From NCBI GenBank assembly GCA_021828225.1, contig JAKASH010000213.1, forward strand, positions 1 through 5,963: a stretch of 5,963 nt of DNA. Reading direction: 5' to 3'. This document shows positions 1 through 5,247 of the stretch, piece after piece. The position numbers and the translations under genes are program-made. The stretch comes from Acidobacteriota bacterium (lineage in GTDB: Bacteria > Acidobacteriota > Terriglobia > UBA7540). Positions within the stretch are counted from its first letter, which is position 1, and every line of letters begins with the position of its first letter. The notes under the pieces are model-generated. The model did not search any database. It saw only the letters and a list, made by a program, of their open reading frames with translations, and was not told the origin of the DNA.

Positions 1-1402
1 CACGGGTGATGGAGTAGCCGCGATTCAGAATAGTCAGCGGGCTGCGCTCGCTGATCAGGGATGCGAAGTGTTCCAGGCGGTGCCGACGTTCAGTGATGAT
101 CCGCTCGATCCCGCCTTGCAGCCCTGTTTCGCGTTCCTGAACCGCCGCGACCCGCAGGCGGAGCGATCCGCGGATGTCATAGCGCGTGATGCCGGAAGAG
201 ATGCCGACCCAGGCTTCGCGGCTGGCATTCAATCTGGCGCCGATCAGCCTGTTCATTTCAGATTCAGTCCGGTCGAGTTGCGCTTTCCGTTGCTGGATCT
301 GAACCCACCGGATTTCAAGCACCCGCTTAGGTTCAAAGCGAATCAGTTGGGCTGTGACTTCGAGCAAACGCCGCCGCCCGGTTTCAAGTCGGGCGCGAAG
401 GCTGCGCTCCATGTCCGTCATAGCGTCGTCCAGGCGCTGGACACGCTCCAGAACGCGCGTGGGAAGGTGCAGAAGCGCCCGATGCATCCGCAACTGAGTC
501 AATTGTCCCCGGGCCTCGGAAATTCTGAGCCGGAGATTCTGCGACATGTGGCGCACCCGGTTCTGAATCTCGGCGAGAAAATCCTCTTTGCGATGGACCA
601 CCAGTTCGGCCGCCGCAGAGGGTGTGGCAGCTCGCATATCGGCAACAAAGTCCGCGATCGTAAAGTCAGTCTCATGGCCCACGGCGGAAATAATCGGGAG
701 TTGTGAAGCGGCGATGGCACGAGCTACGATTTCCTCGTTAAAGGGCCAGAGGTCTTCAAGTGAACCTCCGCCGCGCCCGATGATGACCACGTCAACGATC
801 GGATGCTGGTTGAAATACTCAATGCCTTCCACGATTTCTGCTGCCGCCCCATCGCCCTGGACCGCGGCTGGAAAGAGGACAATGTTCATGTTGGGAAAGC
901 GGCGCCTGATCACTCGCAGGATGTCGCGAACAGCCGCTCCTGTCGGAGAAGTCACAACGCCGATTGCGCGCGGAAGGGTGGGCAAGGGCTTTTTGCGCGC
1001 CAGATCAAAAAGTCCCTCGGCGGCCAGCTTTTGCTTTAACTGCTCGAAGGCGAATTGCAGCGCCCCCAGCCCGGCCGGTTCGAGATACTCAACGTAGAGT
1101 TGGTATTCACCGCGCGCTTCGTAAACGCTCAGGTGTCCTCGGGCGATGACCGAAAGGCCATCCTGGGGTTTGAATTTAAGATATCGCGCCTGGTTGCGAA
1201 AACATACCGCCCGCAACTGCGCGGAAGTATCCTTGAGTGTAAAGTAGAGGTGGCCTGAAGCCGCTGCGCGGAAGTTCGAGACTTCACCGGTCACCCACAC
1301 GTCCGGGAATCTTGACTCCAGCAGATCCTTGACCGCAAGGCTCAATTCCGCGACGGTATAGAGCTTTCGCTCGGGGACCAGGTTTAAGGGAATCTGGCTC
1401 AA
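1..1402 (-). CDS. xseA: Exodeoxyribonuclease VII large subunit, C-terminus cut by the window edge
   Basis: The large, catalytic subunit of exonuclease VII, which with XseB degrades single-stranded DNA from both ends in the cytoplasm. I translated the minus strand from 1402: 467 residues are visible before the edge. An N-terminal OB-fold (about residues 18-110) begins with YTVAELS and contains GEVSN and SGHLYFTLKD. The nuclease domain shows TSPTGAAVRDIL (151-162), GRGGGSLEDLW (209-219) and AVGHETDFTIADF (240-252). D160, R210, H243 and D246 line up with E. coli D155, R205, H238 and D241, so the enzyme looks active. A long charged coiled-coil follows, and SPLTILNRGYSITR (454-467) is the usual C-terminal motif, so only a short tail is missing. 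There is no in-frame ATG or GTG: after a TGA at 1462-1460 the only candidates are TTG at 1450 and TTG at 1402. I prefer 1402, which places the OB-fold normally, but neither has a clear Shine-Dalgarno. xseB is not visible and would lie to the left if adjacent. Confidence 0.96.
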   Translation of the reverse strand, partial: MSQIPLNLVPERKLYTVAELSLAVKDLLESRFPDVWVTGEVSNFRAAASGHLYFTLKDTSAQLRAVCFRNQARYLKFKPQDGLSVIARGHLSVYEARGEYQLYVEYLEPAGLGALQFAFEQLKQKLAAEGLFDLARKKPLPTLPRAIGVVTSPTGAAVRDILRVIRRRFPNMNIVLFPAAVQGDGAAAEIVEGIEYFNQHPIVDVVIIGRGGGSLEDLWPFNEEIVARAIAASQLPIISAVGHETDFTIADFVADMRAATPSAAAELVVHRKEDFLAEIQNRVRHMSQNLRLRISEARGQLTQLRMHRALLHLPTRVLERVQRLDDAMTDMERSLRARLETGRRRLLEVTAQLIRFEPKRVLEIRWVQIQQRKAQLDRTESEMNRLIGARLNASREAWVGISSGITRYDIRGSLRLRVAAVQERETGLQGGIERIITERRHRLEHFASLISERSPLTILNRGYSITR

Positions 1403-1411
1403 TTTTTTACC

Positions 1412-1429
1412 CGCAAGAGTTGACTTGCG
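1412..1429 (-). promoter_or_regulatory. Small hairpin just upstream of the xseA TTG start
   Basis: CGCAAG (1412-1417) and CTTGCG (1424-1429) form a 6-bp stem with a 6-base loop. On the minus-strand mRNA it ends 9 bases before the preferred TTG start at 1402, where a Shine-Dalgarno would normally sit. No U-tract follows, so it is not a terminator. A role in limiting xseA translation is inference. If the gene really starts at 1450 the hairpin is just coding sequence. Confidence 0.35.
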
Positions 1430-1519
1430 ACCCCGCTCCGGAGCACTCAATTCTGGGTTTCACAAGCCTGGAACGGTACTCCAAAATCACTTCAGGGCGT
1501 GCGGCACAACGGACCCTCC

Positions 1520-1765
1520 TTAATGCCGCGTAAGATGAGAAATCAACCACATAATCAAAGTGATCACGACGCTTAAAAGCAAGCAGGTGGTCAACGGGAA
1601 GTAGAAGGCTGAATTCTTGCCCTTCCATCTGATATCTCCCGGAAGATGGCCCAGGCCGAAAAAGGAAAACTTTGAACCCACCATCAACAGAATGCCGACG
1701 ACCACAATCACCCCGCCCAGGATGACAAGCAGCCTTCCGATATCGGCCGGGAAACCTTGATTCAT
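1520..1765 (-). CDS. DUF2905 family small two-helix membrane protein
   Basis: An 81-residue protein with two hydrophobic helices, about residues 9-30 and 57-77, joined by a short polar segment. It matches the DUF2905 pattern: an N-terminal IGRLLVILGG helix, the conserved LGHLPGDIRWKG linker (about 37-48), FYFPLTT (54-60), then a second helix. Length is normal for the family, whose function is unknown. The inner membrane is the expected location. The ATG at 1765 is preferred over the adjacent TTG at 1768 because AGAGGA sits about 7 bases before it. It lies between the ROK kinase gene (142 bases upstream) and xseA (117 bases downstream), all in the same direction. An overlapping open frame at 1781-1407 has no family features and is a shadow. 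Confidence 0.88.
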   Translation of the reverse strand: MNQGFPADIGRLLVILGGVIVVVGILLMVGSKFSFFGLGHLPGDIRWKGKNSAFYFPLTTCLLLSVVITLIMWLISHLTRH

Positions 1766-1790
1766 CAAGAGTCCTCTGCAATCAATCCTT

Positions 1791-1813
1791 TACATTGGCC
1801 AATGCTTTGTCAA
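1791..1813 (-). promoter_or_regulatory. Possible promoter with embedded palindrome before the DUF2905 gene
   Basis: On the minus strand a perfect TTGACA (1813-1808) is followed after 17 bases by a poor -10 candidate, AAGGAT (1790-1785). CATTGGCCAATG (1804-1793), a perfect 12-bp palindrome, fills most of the spacer, where an operator could sit. The -35 is strong and the -10 is weak, so this could be an internal or activated promoter for DUF2905-xseA, or coincidence. One or two 12-bp perfect palindromes are expected by chance in 6 kb, so only its placement is suggestive. Confidence 0.3.
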
Positions 1814-1907
1814 GGTGTGGAAATGCTGCTGACGGGTCAGGATCGGGAAGCCGGGCGAAGGCGAAGGGCGCGCTGCGCTGGTCTCCCCGATGGACTTCGT
1901 GAAAGGT

Positions 1908-2894
1908 TTACGCTTTTTCCGCGTCTTCGCCTTCCTGCATGAAAAGGCTTGCGGCGCCGAAGATGCCCACATTTTTTTGAAGCTTGGCAGGCAGCAGAGG
2001 TGTACCCTTTGCAAAGCGGTTGATTGTGTATTGAGGAATCGTCTCGCGAATCTTGTCGAAGAGAGGTTTTCCGATCTGGGAAACGCCGCCCCCGATCACA
2101 ATCGCATCCGGATCGAGCAAGGTGATCATCGACGCCAGCCACACACCGAGGAAAAAGCCGGTTTCATCGAGTATCGATTTGGCCACTGCATCGCCGGCAT
2201 TGGCGGTCTCTTCGATCATTTCGGGCGTAATGCGGCTGGGGTGATTCTGGGTGCGCTCACGCAGAAGGCTGTCCAATGTATGCTCCTGCTCCAACTTCAC
2301 GCGAGCGCGGCGCACAATGGCCGGCCCGGCTGCGAGAGCCTCAATACAGCCATAGGTTCCGCATCCGCAACGGTAAGGGCTGTGATAATCGATGGAAACA
2401 TGGCCGCCTTCCGCCGCAACCCCATTCTTGCCATGGTAAATTTTCTTGTTGACGATAATGCCGGTGCCTATGCCGGTTGAGACCGTGACATAAAAGACGT
2501 CGTTGTACCCGATTGCAGCTCCGAACAGCACCTCTGCGAGTCCGGCAGCGTTGGCGTCGTTCTCGAGGCGAGCAGGAAGTTTGAATTGTTCTTCCACACG
2601 CTCTGTAAAGTTGATGTTGACCCATCCCGGCAAGTTGGGTGGATTGATCACGACGCCAGTGCGGGGATTCAACGGGCCGGGAGAGCAGATACCGATTCCC
2701 TTGACACGGTCGCGGCCGCCAGCCTGGGCGATCAGGCGCTTGATGACGGTCATGACTTGGCCAAGGCTTTTTTCAAAGCCCTCGTTGGCCTTTGTCGGAA
2801 GGGTAATCGTTTTGCCAAGACGCCCCTTCTTGCTTACCAGACCTCCTGCGACCTTCGTTCCTCCAACATCAATTCCGATGATCAGCTTGTCCAT
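1908..2894 (-). CDS. ROK family sugar kinase, probable glucokinase type
   Basis: A cytoplasmic 328-residue kinase of the ROK family, which phosphorylates hexoses or N-acetyl-hexosamines with ATP. The N-terminus MDKLIIGIDVGGTK carries the phosphate-binding motif (D9-K14). ENDANAA (111-117) contains the expected catalytic base D113, and STGIGTG (139-145) is the second phosphate motif. EGGH (162-165) followed by CGCGTYGCIE (176-185) is the ROK zinc and sugar site, with H165, C176, C178 and C183 as ligands. DPDAIVIGGG (261-270) is the adenosine motif. There is no N-terminal helix-turn-helix, so it is a kinase rather than a ROK repressor. The substrate cannot be fixed from sequence; glucose is the usual guess, so I give no symbol. 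I start at 2894 because the ATG directly precedes the family N-terminus and GGAAGAGG lies 10 bases upstream; the frame stays open back to a TTG at 2990. It is divergent from the MerR gene and first in the leftward gene group. Confidence 0.95.
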   Translation of the reverse strand: MDKLIIGIDVGGTKVAGGLVSKKGRLGKTITLPTKANEGFEKSLGQVMTVIKRLIAQAGGRDRVKGIGICSPGPLNPRTGVVINPPNLPGWVNINFTERVEEQFKLPARLENDANAAGLAEVLFGAAIGYNDVFYVTVSTGIGTGIIVNKKIYHGKNGVAAEGGHVSIDYHSPYRCGCGTYGCIEALAAGPAIVRRARVKLEQEHTLDSLLRERTQNHPSRITPEMIEETANAGDAVAKSILDETGFFLGVWLASMITLLDPDAIVIGGGVSQIGKPLFDKIRETIPQYTINRFAKGTPLLPAKLQKNVGIFGAASLFMQEGEDAEKA

Positions 2895-2959
2895 ATCGAT
2901 GAGGCCTCTTCCATTGTTCGAATTCGAGAAACACGCACCGGTCCTCAGTGCGTCGCTCC

Positions 2960-2990
2960 ATTGTACATCAACCGTTTGGGGAACCTGCAA
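2960..2990 (-). promoter_or_regulatory. Weak candidate promoter for the ROK kinase gene
   Basis: On the minus strand TTGCAG (2990-2985) and TACAAT (2965-2960) are separated by 19 bases. The -10 is good (5 of 6), but the spacing is two bases too long for ordinary sigma70. Spacers of 19-20 bases are typical of MerR-activated promoters, and a MerR gene is divergent from this one, so a link is conceivable. I see no clear dyad centred in the spacer, so this stays a weak call. Confidence 0.25.
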
Positions 2991-3049
2991 GTCTGTAAAG
3001 AGATGCCCACCACCGGCTGCCTGCTCTTAAACATCTTCATAAGCTGTGC

Positions 3050-3078
3050 TTGACGATAGGCTGGCGGTTATCTAAGAT
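3050..3078 (+). promoter_or_regulatory. Sigma70-type promoter for the MerR regulator gene
   Basis: TTGACG (3050-3055) and TAAGAT (3073-3078) are separated by exactly 17 bases. Five of six -35 bases and four of six -10 bases match consensus, and orientation and distance suit the downstream gene. Transcription would start near 3085, giving a leader of about 30 bases with no good Shine-Dalgarno before the ATG at 3117. Confidence 0.6.
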
Positions 3079-3116
3079 GGCACGAAGGCCGAATTCTTTA
3101 TGGCCGTGATTGGGCT

Positions 3117-3521
3117 ATGCTGAGACAACGCAAGCCGCGCAACAGCCGTCAAGCTCGGAGCTTACCCGCCAGAATCTCGATTCCGGACAAACTCTACTTT
3201 CGTATTGGGGAAGTGAGCGATCTCGCTCAAACCAAACCTTACGTCCTGCGATACTGGGAAACAGAGTTTCCAACTTTAAGACCCACGAAGAGCGCTTCCG
3301 GCCATCGGCTTTACCGGCGCCAGGACGTCGAAATGGTCTTTGAGATCAAGCGCCTGCTTTACGAAGAGGGCTTCACTATCGAGGGCGCCCGCAAGTGCCT
3401 GGCTGGATATTCGGGAGACGCCGCGGAAATAAAGCCGGTTCTTAATTCCAAACTCAGCGATGCCCATGTCGACGCCATCAAGCGTGAGCTTCAGGGAATC
3501 TTGACAATCATTTCGAGATGA
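3117..3521 (+). CDS. Short MerR-family transcriptional regulator
   Basis: A 134-residue DNA-binding protein. A basic N-terminal tail (1-24) is followed by a MerR-type winged helix-turn-helix at about 26-96. Visible landmarks are [10 protein letters not shown] (27-36, first helix), [11 protein letters not shown] (42-52, recognition helix and following turn), [11 protein letters not shown] (62-72, wing and next helix) and [19 protein letters not shown] (77-95). Only about 38 residues follow, including an amphipathic helix (113-132) that probably forms the dimer coiled-coil. There is no effector-binding domain and no cysteine pattern for metal sensing. The target is unknown. From memory, short MerR proteins like this often precede tRNA-Pro genes in Deltaproteobacteria, sometimes after pheST and ihfA; the same linkage is seen here with tRNA-Pro 58 bases downstream. 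The ATG at 3117 lacks a clear Shine-Dalgarno, and a seven-codon frame (ATG 3100 to TGA 3123) overlaps it, which might allow coupled translation. Confidence 0.92.
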   Translation: MLRQRKPRNSRQARSLPARISIPDKLYFRIGEVSDLAQTKPYVLRYWETEFPTLRPTKSASGHRLYRRQDVEMVFEIKRLLYEEGFTIEGARKCLAGYSGDAAEIKPVLNSKLSDAHVDAIKRELQGILTIISR

Positions 3522-3529
3522 TGCTAGCG

Positions 3530-3557
3530 TTGACTTCTGTGCCATTCAGCCCATAAT
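3530..3557 (+). promoter_or_regulatory. Promoter for the tRNA-Pro genes
   Basis: TTGACT (3530-3535) and CATAAT (3552-3557), spaced by 16 bases, each match consensus at five of six positions. Transcription would start near 3564, about 16 bases before the first tRNA. A second perfect TTGACA (3501-3506) lies inside the end of the MerR gene but has no good -10 at the right distance. Confidence 0.6.
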
Positions 3558-3579
3558 TGAGGATGAAGGCTCTAATTGC

Positions 3580-3656
3580 CGGGACGTAGCGCAGCCTGGT
3601 AGCGCACTTGCTTGGGGTGCAAGTGGTCGCCGGTTCAAATCCGGCCGTCCCGACCA
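3580..3656 (+). tRNA. tRNA-Pro, anticodon GGG
   Basis: A full 77-base cloverleaf. Acceptor CGGGACG pairs with CGTCCCG, the D-stem is GCGC/GCGC around AGCCTGGTA, and the anticodon stem CTTGC/GCAAG encloses loop TTGGGGT with anticodon GGG at 3614-3616. The T-arm is GCCGG-TTCAAAT-CCGGC. The discriminator is A and CCA is encoded. The C1:G72 pair, A73, G35 and G36 are the proline identity elements. It reads CCC and CCU codons. It is probably co-transcribed with the second tRNA-Pro from the promoter at 3530-3557. Confidence 0.98.
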
Positions 3657-3740
3657 GTGATTCGGCGAGGAGTGATGAGTGGCAAGTGACAGGCTATGAG
3701 GGCATGGATGCCTTCCGCTTCTCACTGGTCACTCGCCACT
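3652..3740. repeat. Nested inverted repeats in the spacer between the two tRNA-Pro genes
   Basis: Three dyads overlap here. AGTGGCAAGTGAC (3678-3690) and GTCACTCGCCACT (3728-3740) pair over 13 bp with one mismatch. GACCAGTGA (3652-3660), which includes the last five bases of the first tRNA, pairs perfectly with TCACTGGTC (3722-3730). GGCAT/ATGCC (3701-3705 and 3708-3712) is a small inner dyad around GG. The first two arms overlap at 3728-3730, so the structures compete. Related AGTGG/AGTGA words recur within the spacer (3671-3690), as in dispersed intergenic repeats. Such RNA structure could mark processing of the di-tRNA transcript, but that is inference. Confidence 0.7.
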
Positions 3741-3754
3741 GTTCGCAGTTTATT

Positions 3755-3831
3755 CGGGGCGTGGCGTAGCCTGGTAGCGCGCTTGGTTCGGGACCAAGAG
3801 GTCCCCAGTTCAAATCTGGGCGCCCCGACCA
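3755..3831 (+). tRNA. tRNA-Pro, anticodon CGG
   Basis: A full 77-base cloverleaf. Acceptor CGGGGCG pairs with CGCCCCG, the D-stem is GCGT/GCGC with one G-U pair, and the anticodon stem CTTGG/CCAAG encloses TTCGGGA with anticodon CGG at 3789-3791. The T-arm is CCCAG-TTCAAAT-CTGGG. The discriminator is A and CCA is encoded. The C1:G72 pair and A73 fit proline. It reads CCG codons. It shares much of its body with the GGG tRNA 98 bases upstream, consistent with an old duplication, and has no evident promoter of its own. Confidence 0.98.
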
Positions 3832-3908
3832 CTTATCTTATGTCGTTTCATTGGGTGCACCGACGTCCATAACCAAACACAACGGCTGCGTTTGGGCCAA
3901 CACAGCGA

Positions 3909-3936
3909 AGCGAGTCCTGGCAATCGTCGCTCTTTT
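3909..3936 (+). terminator. Weak candidate terminator for the tRNA transcript
   Basis: AGCGA (3909-3913) and TCGCT (3927-3931) form a 5-bp stem around a 13-base loop, followed directly by CTTTT. It is about 80 bases past the second tRNA. The stem is short and the T-run is only four bases, so this is tentative. Confidence 0.25.
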
Positions 3937-4050
3937 CGTCTGGCGCAAGTTCGATGTCCAACCGTCTTGACTCATGTCGCGAACGACTGGGACAGGGAAC
4001 TCGAATTTCACCCCGACATTTGACCTGCCTTTTATCTTGTAGAAGTTTTA

Positions 4051-4072
4051 CATGGTTTTAACAAGGACCATG
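4051..4072. repeat. Hairpin in the leader region of the exported-protein gene
   Basis: CATGGT (4051-4056) and ACCATG (4067-4072) are perfect inverted repeats. In RNA the stem extends through two G-U pairs and an A-U pair to 9 bp, closed by a four-base AACA loop. It lies about 150 bases before the GTG start at 4225. No T-run follows on the plus strand. It may be a leader structure or a protein-binding dyad upstream of the promoter candidate at 4092-4120. Confidence 0.45.
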
Positions 4073-4091
4073 AAACGCGACTGCGAAAATG

Positions 4092-4120
4092 TTGCATCAC
4101 AAAGGAACAGATAGTATTGT
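4092..4120 (+). promoter_or_regulatory. Candidate promoter for the exported-protein gene
   Basis: TTGCAT (4092-4097) and TATTGT (4115-4120) are spaced by 17 bases, in the AT-rich part of the gap. Matches are three of six and four of six, so this is a moderate candidate. It would give a leader of about 100 bases before the GTG at 4225. Confidence 0.35.
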
Positions 4121-4224
4121 ATTTTGATATCAGTTTATTAGGAGATGGAACTTGTCCAACGCGCGGGGCAAAGACGGGACTTTTAGCGCCACGACCTTGG
4201 ACTTTACGTTAGAGGAAAAACCAA

Positions 4225-5157
4225 GTGGGGAAAATTTACAGGCTGTTGCTCGTCGTCACTGTCATCTTCTGGATTCCAATTTTCAGTCTGGCGCAGGGTT
4301 CTTCGACGCAGAAATCTCAGGCCGCGGCGACGACGAATACGACCGGTCCGACCGCCTTCGCCCAAGTCGTGGCCAAAGGTTCCAGCCTCGGAAACGTCTA
4401 CAACGAGGGAATCGGTGTCGGTTACAACATCACCCGTCATATAGGGGGGGATGTCGGCTTTACGCTTTACACCGTTCAAAGCCCTTATTCCATTGTCGCC
4501 AATCACGACTGGCGGTGGACAACGCTTGTCGGCGATCCTTTTATCGATCTTCGATACACGACGAAGCTCTACGGGTTGGATATGACATCCATCCTTACCG
4601 GTACCATACCGATTTCGAGCCCCGAACGGGTTTTCAGTACCGGACGCTTCGGCGTCGATTGGTTCAACCACATCGAGGGGCATTACATGGGGCTGGAGCC
4701 ATTCGTGAATTTTGGGGCGGCCAACCAAACTATCGATCGGTACATTCTTCCACGCCCTTATAACATTGCCCGGCCATATCAGTCCTTGGGTTTTATTTCG
4801 AATTTTGAAGGTGGAGCGAACTATGTATTCTTCCGGCACTACTCGATAGGCGCCTCCGCGTACGCAGTTGTTCCCGCCGGGCCGCAAAAAGTGTTCAGCA
4901 GGCTAGTCTCACCTGATTCCGGTGTTGCAGGGGATGCAAATCACTACCGCATCTGGAATAGCGCCTTCGAAACCATAGGCAATTCTGAGCTCGCACGCGA
5001 CAATGGCTATTCCGGATGGGTGGAAATTGCTCGGATCAAAAACCTCAAAATACAGGCTGGCTATACCTATAGCATTCACTACAGACTTGGTTCCGCGTAC
5101 GTGATGCTGAGATTTGACGGAACTTCACTGATTCGATTCCTGACGGCAACCCAGTAG
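4225..5157 (+). CDS. Exported protein, probable outer-membrane beta-barrel, family unknown
   Basis: A 310-residue protein I do not recognise. Residues 1-23 are a clear signal peptide: GKIYR, a hydrophobic core LLLVVTVIFWIPIF, then SLA, with likely cleavage before Q24. A Ser/Thr/Ala-rich linker (24-45) follows. The rest alternates hydrophobic and polar residues with many Gly, Tyr, Phe and Trp and turn-like Asn-Gly-Asp sites, for example EGIGVGYNITRHIGGDVGF (61-79), DPFIDLRYTT (104-113), GLEPFVNFGA (156-165) and LKIQAGYTYSIHYR (274-287). This suggests a barrel of roughly 12 strands in the outer membrane; strand count is an estimate. It has no cysteines and does not end in the classic aromatic residue (last is Gln). 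The GTG start is chosen because AGAGGA (4211-4216) lies 8 bases before it and the signal peptide follows at once. It stands 90 bases before another exported-protein gene. A solute channel or a structural surface protein are both possible. Confidence 0.84.
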   Translation: MGKIYRLLLVVTVIFWIPIFSLAQGSSTQKSQAAATTNTTGPTAFAQVVAKGSSLGNVYNEGIGVGYNITRHIGGDVGFTLYTVQSPYSIVANHDWRWTTLVGDPFIDLRYTTKLYGLDMTSILTGTIPISSPERVFSTGRFGVDWFNHIEGHYMGLEPFVNFGAANQTIDRYILPRPYNIARPYQSLGFISNFEGGANYVFFRHYSIGASAYAVVPAGPQKVFSRLVSPDSGVAGDANHYRIWNSAFETIGNSELARDNGYSGWVEIARIKNLKIQAGYTYSIHYRLGSAYVMLRFDGTSLIRFLTATQ

Positions 5158-5184
5158 GCAGGCAAGGGTTTTGGCGCATGCCTA
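5155..5184 (+). repeat. Inverted repeat across the stop of the barrel gene
   Basis: TAGGCA (5155-5160, starting with the stop codon TAG) and TGCCTA (5179-5184) are perfect inverted repeats with an 18-base loop. No T-run follows, so it is not a normal intrinsic terminator, and the transcript may continue into the next gene. Confidence 0.25.
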
Positions 5185-5247
5185 TGGTCGTCTGAGTTCT
5201 AATTGGTGAAGCCAACGAATTTTTCTGAAGTGAAGGGAAAGAACGAT

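Larger units (their letters stand above)
3832..4224. other. Non-coding stretch between the tRNAs and the exported-protein gene
   Basis: 393 bases with no gene I can support. The left part holds two hairpins: CCAAAC/GTTTGG at 3873-3895, and AGCGA/TCGCT at 3909-3931 followed by CTTTT. The centre (about 3937-4045) shows nothing recognisable. The right part is more AT-rich, with a strong hairpin at 4051-4072, a possible promoter at 4092-4120, and an AGGAG site at 4140-4144 that serves no convincing gene. A long leader RNA, a small RNA or a decayed gene are all possible. Confidence 0.6.

Noticed and set aside
68..706. Open frame of 212 codons on the plus strand
   Set aside because: It is antisense to xseA, whose nuclease and coiled-coil motifs are unmistakable on the other strand. 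It shows no domain or signal of its own.
588..1097. Open frame of 169 codons on the plus strand
   Set aside because: Also antisense to xseA, Ser- and Arg-rich, with no recognisable motif.
1407..1781. Open frame of 124 codons on the minus strand
   Set aside because: It overlaps the DUF2905 gene in another frame. The DUF2905 frame has family motifs and a Shine-Dalgarno, and this one does not.
1890..2480. Open frame of 196 codons on the plus strand
   Set aside because: Antisense to the ROK kinase, whose motifs fix the true coding strand.
1908..2894. ROK transcriptional repressor (NagC or XylR type)
   Set aside because: The protein begins directly with the phosphate-binding motif and has no N-terminal helix-turn-helix.
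2503..3053. Two overlapping plus-strand frames reaching into the kinase/MerR gap
   Set aside because: Both are mainly antisense to the ROK gene and end in the divergent promoter region; no Shine-Dalgarno or family pattern.
3580..3831. tRNA-Pro genes as an integration site for a mobile element
   Set aside because: No partial tRNA copy, integrase or composition break is visible in the window. The similarity between the two tRNAs runs along the whole molecule and fits ordinary duplication.
4152..4763. Open frame of 203 codons on the plus strand, TTG start with a good AGGAG site
   Set aside because: It overlaps the barrel gene out of frame and has an Arg/His/Ser-rich shadow composition. The overlapped frame has a signal peptide and strand pattern. 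The AGGAG site itself is kept as a finding.
4204..4887. Open frame of 227 codons on the minus strand
   Set aside because: Antisense to the barrel gene, with no domain or signal.
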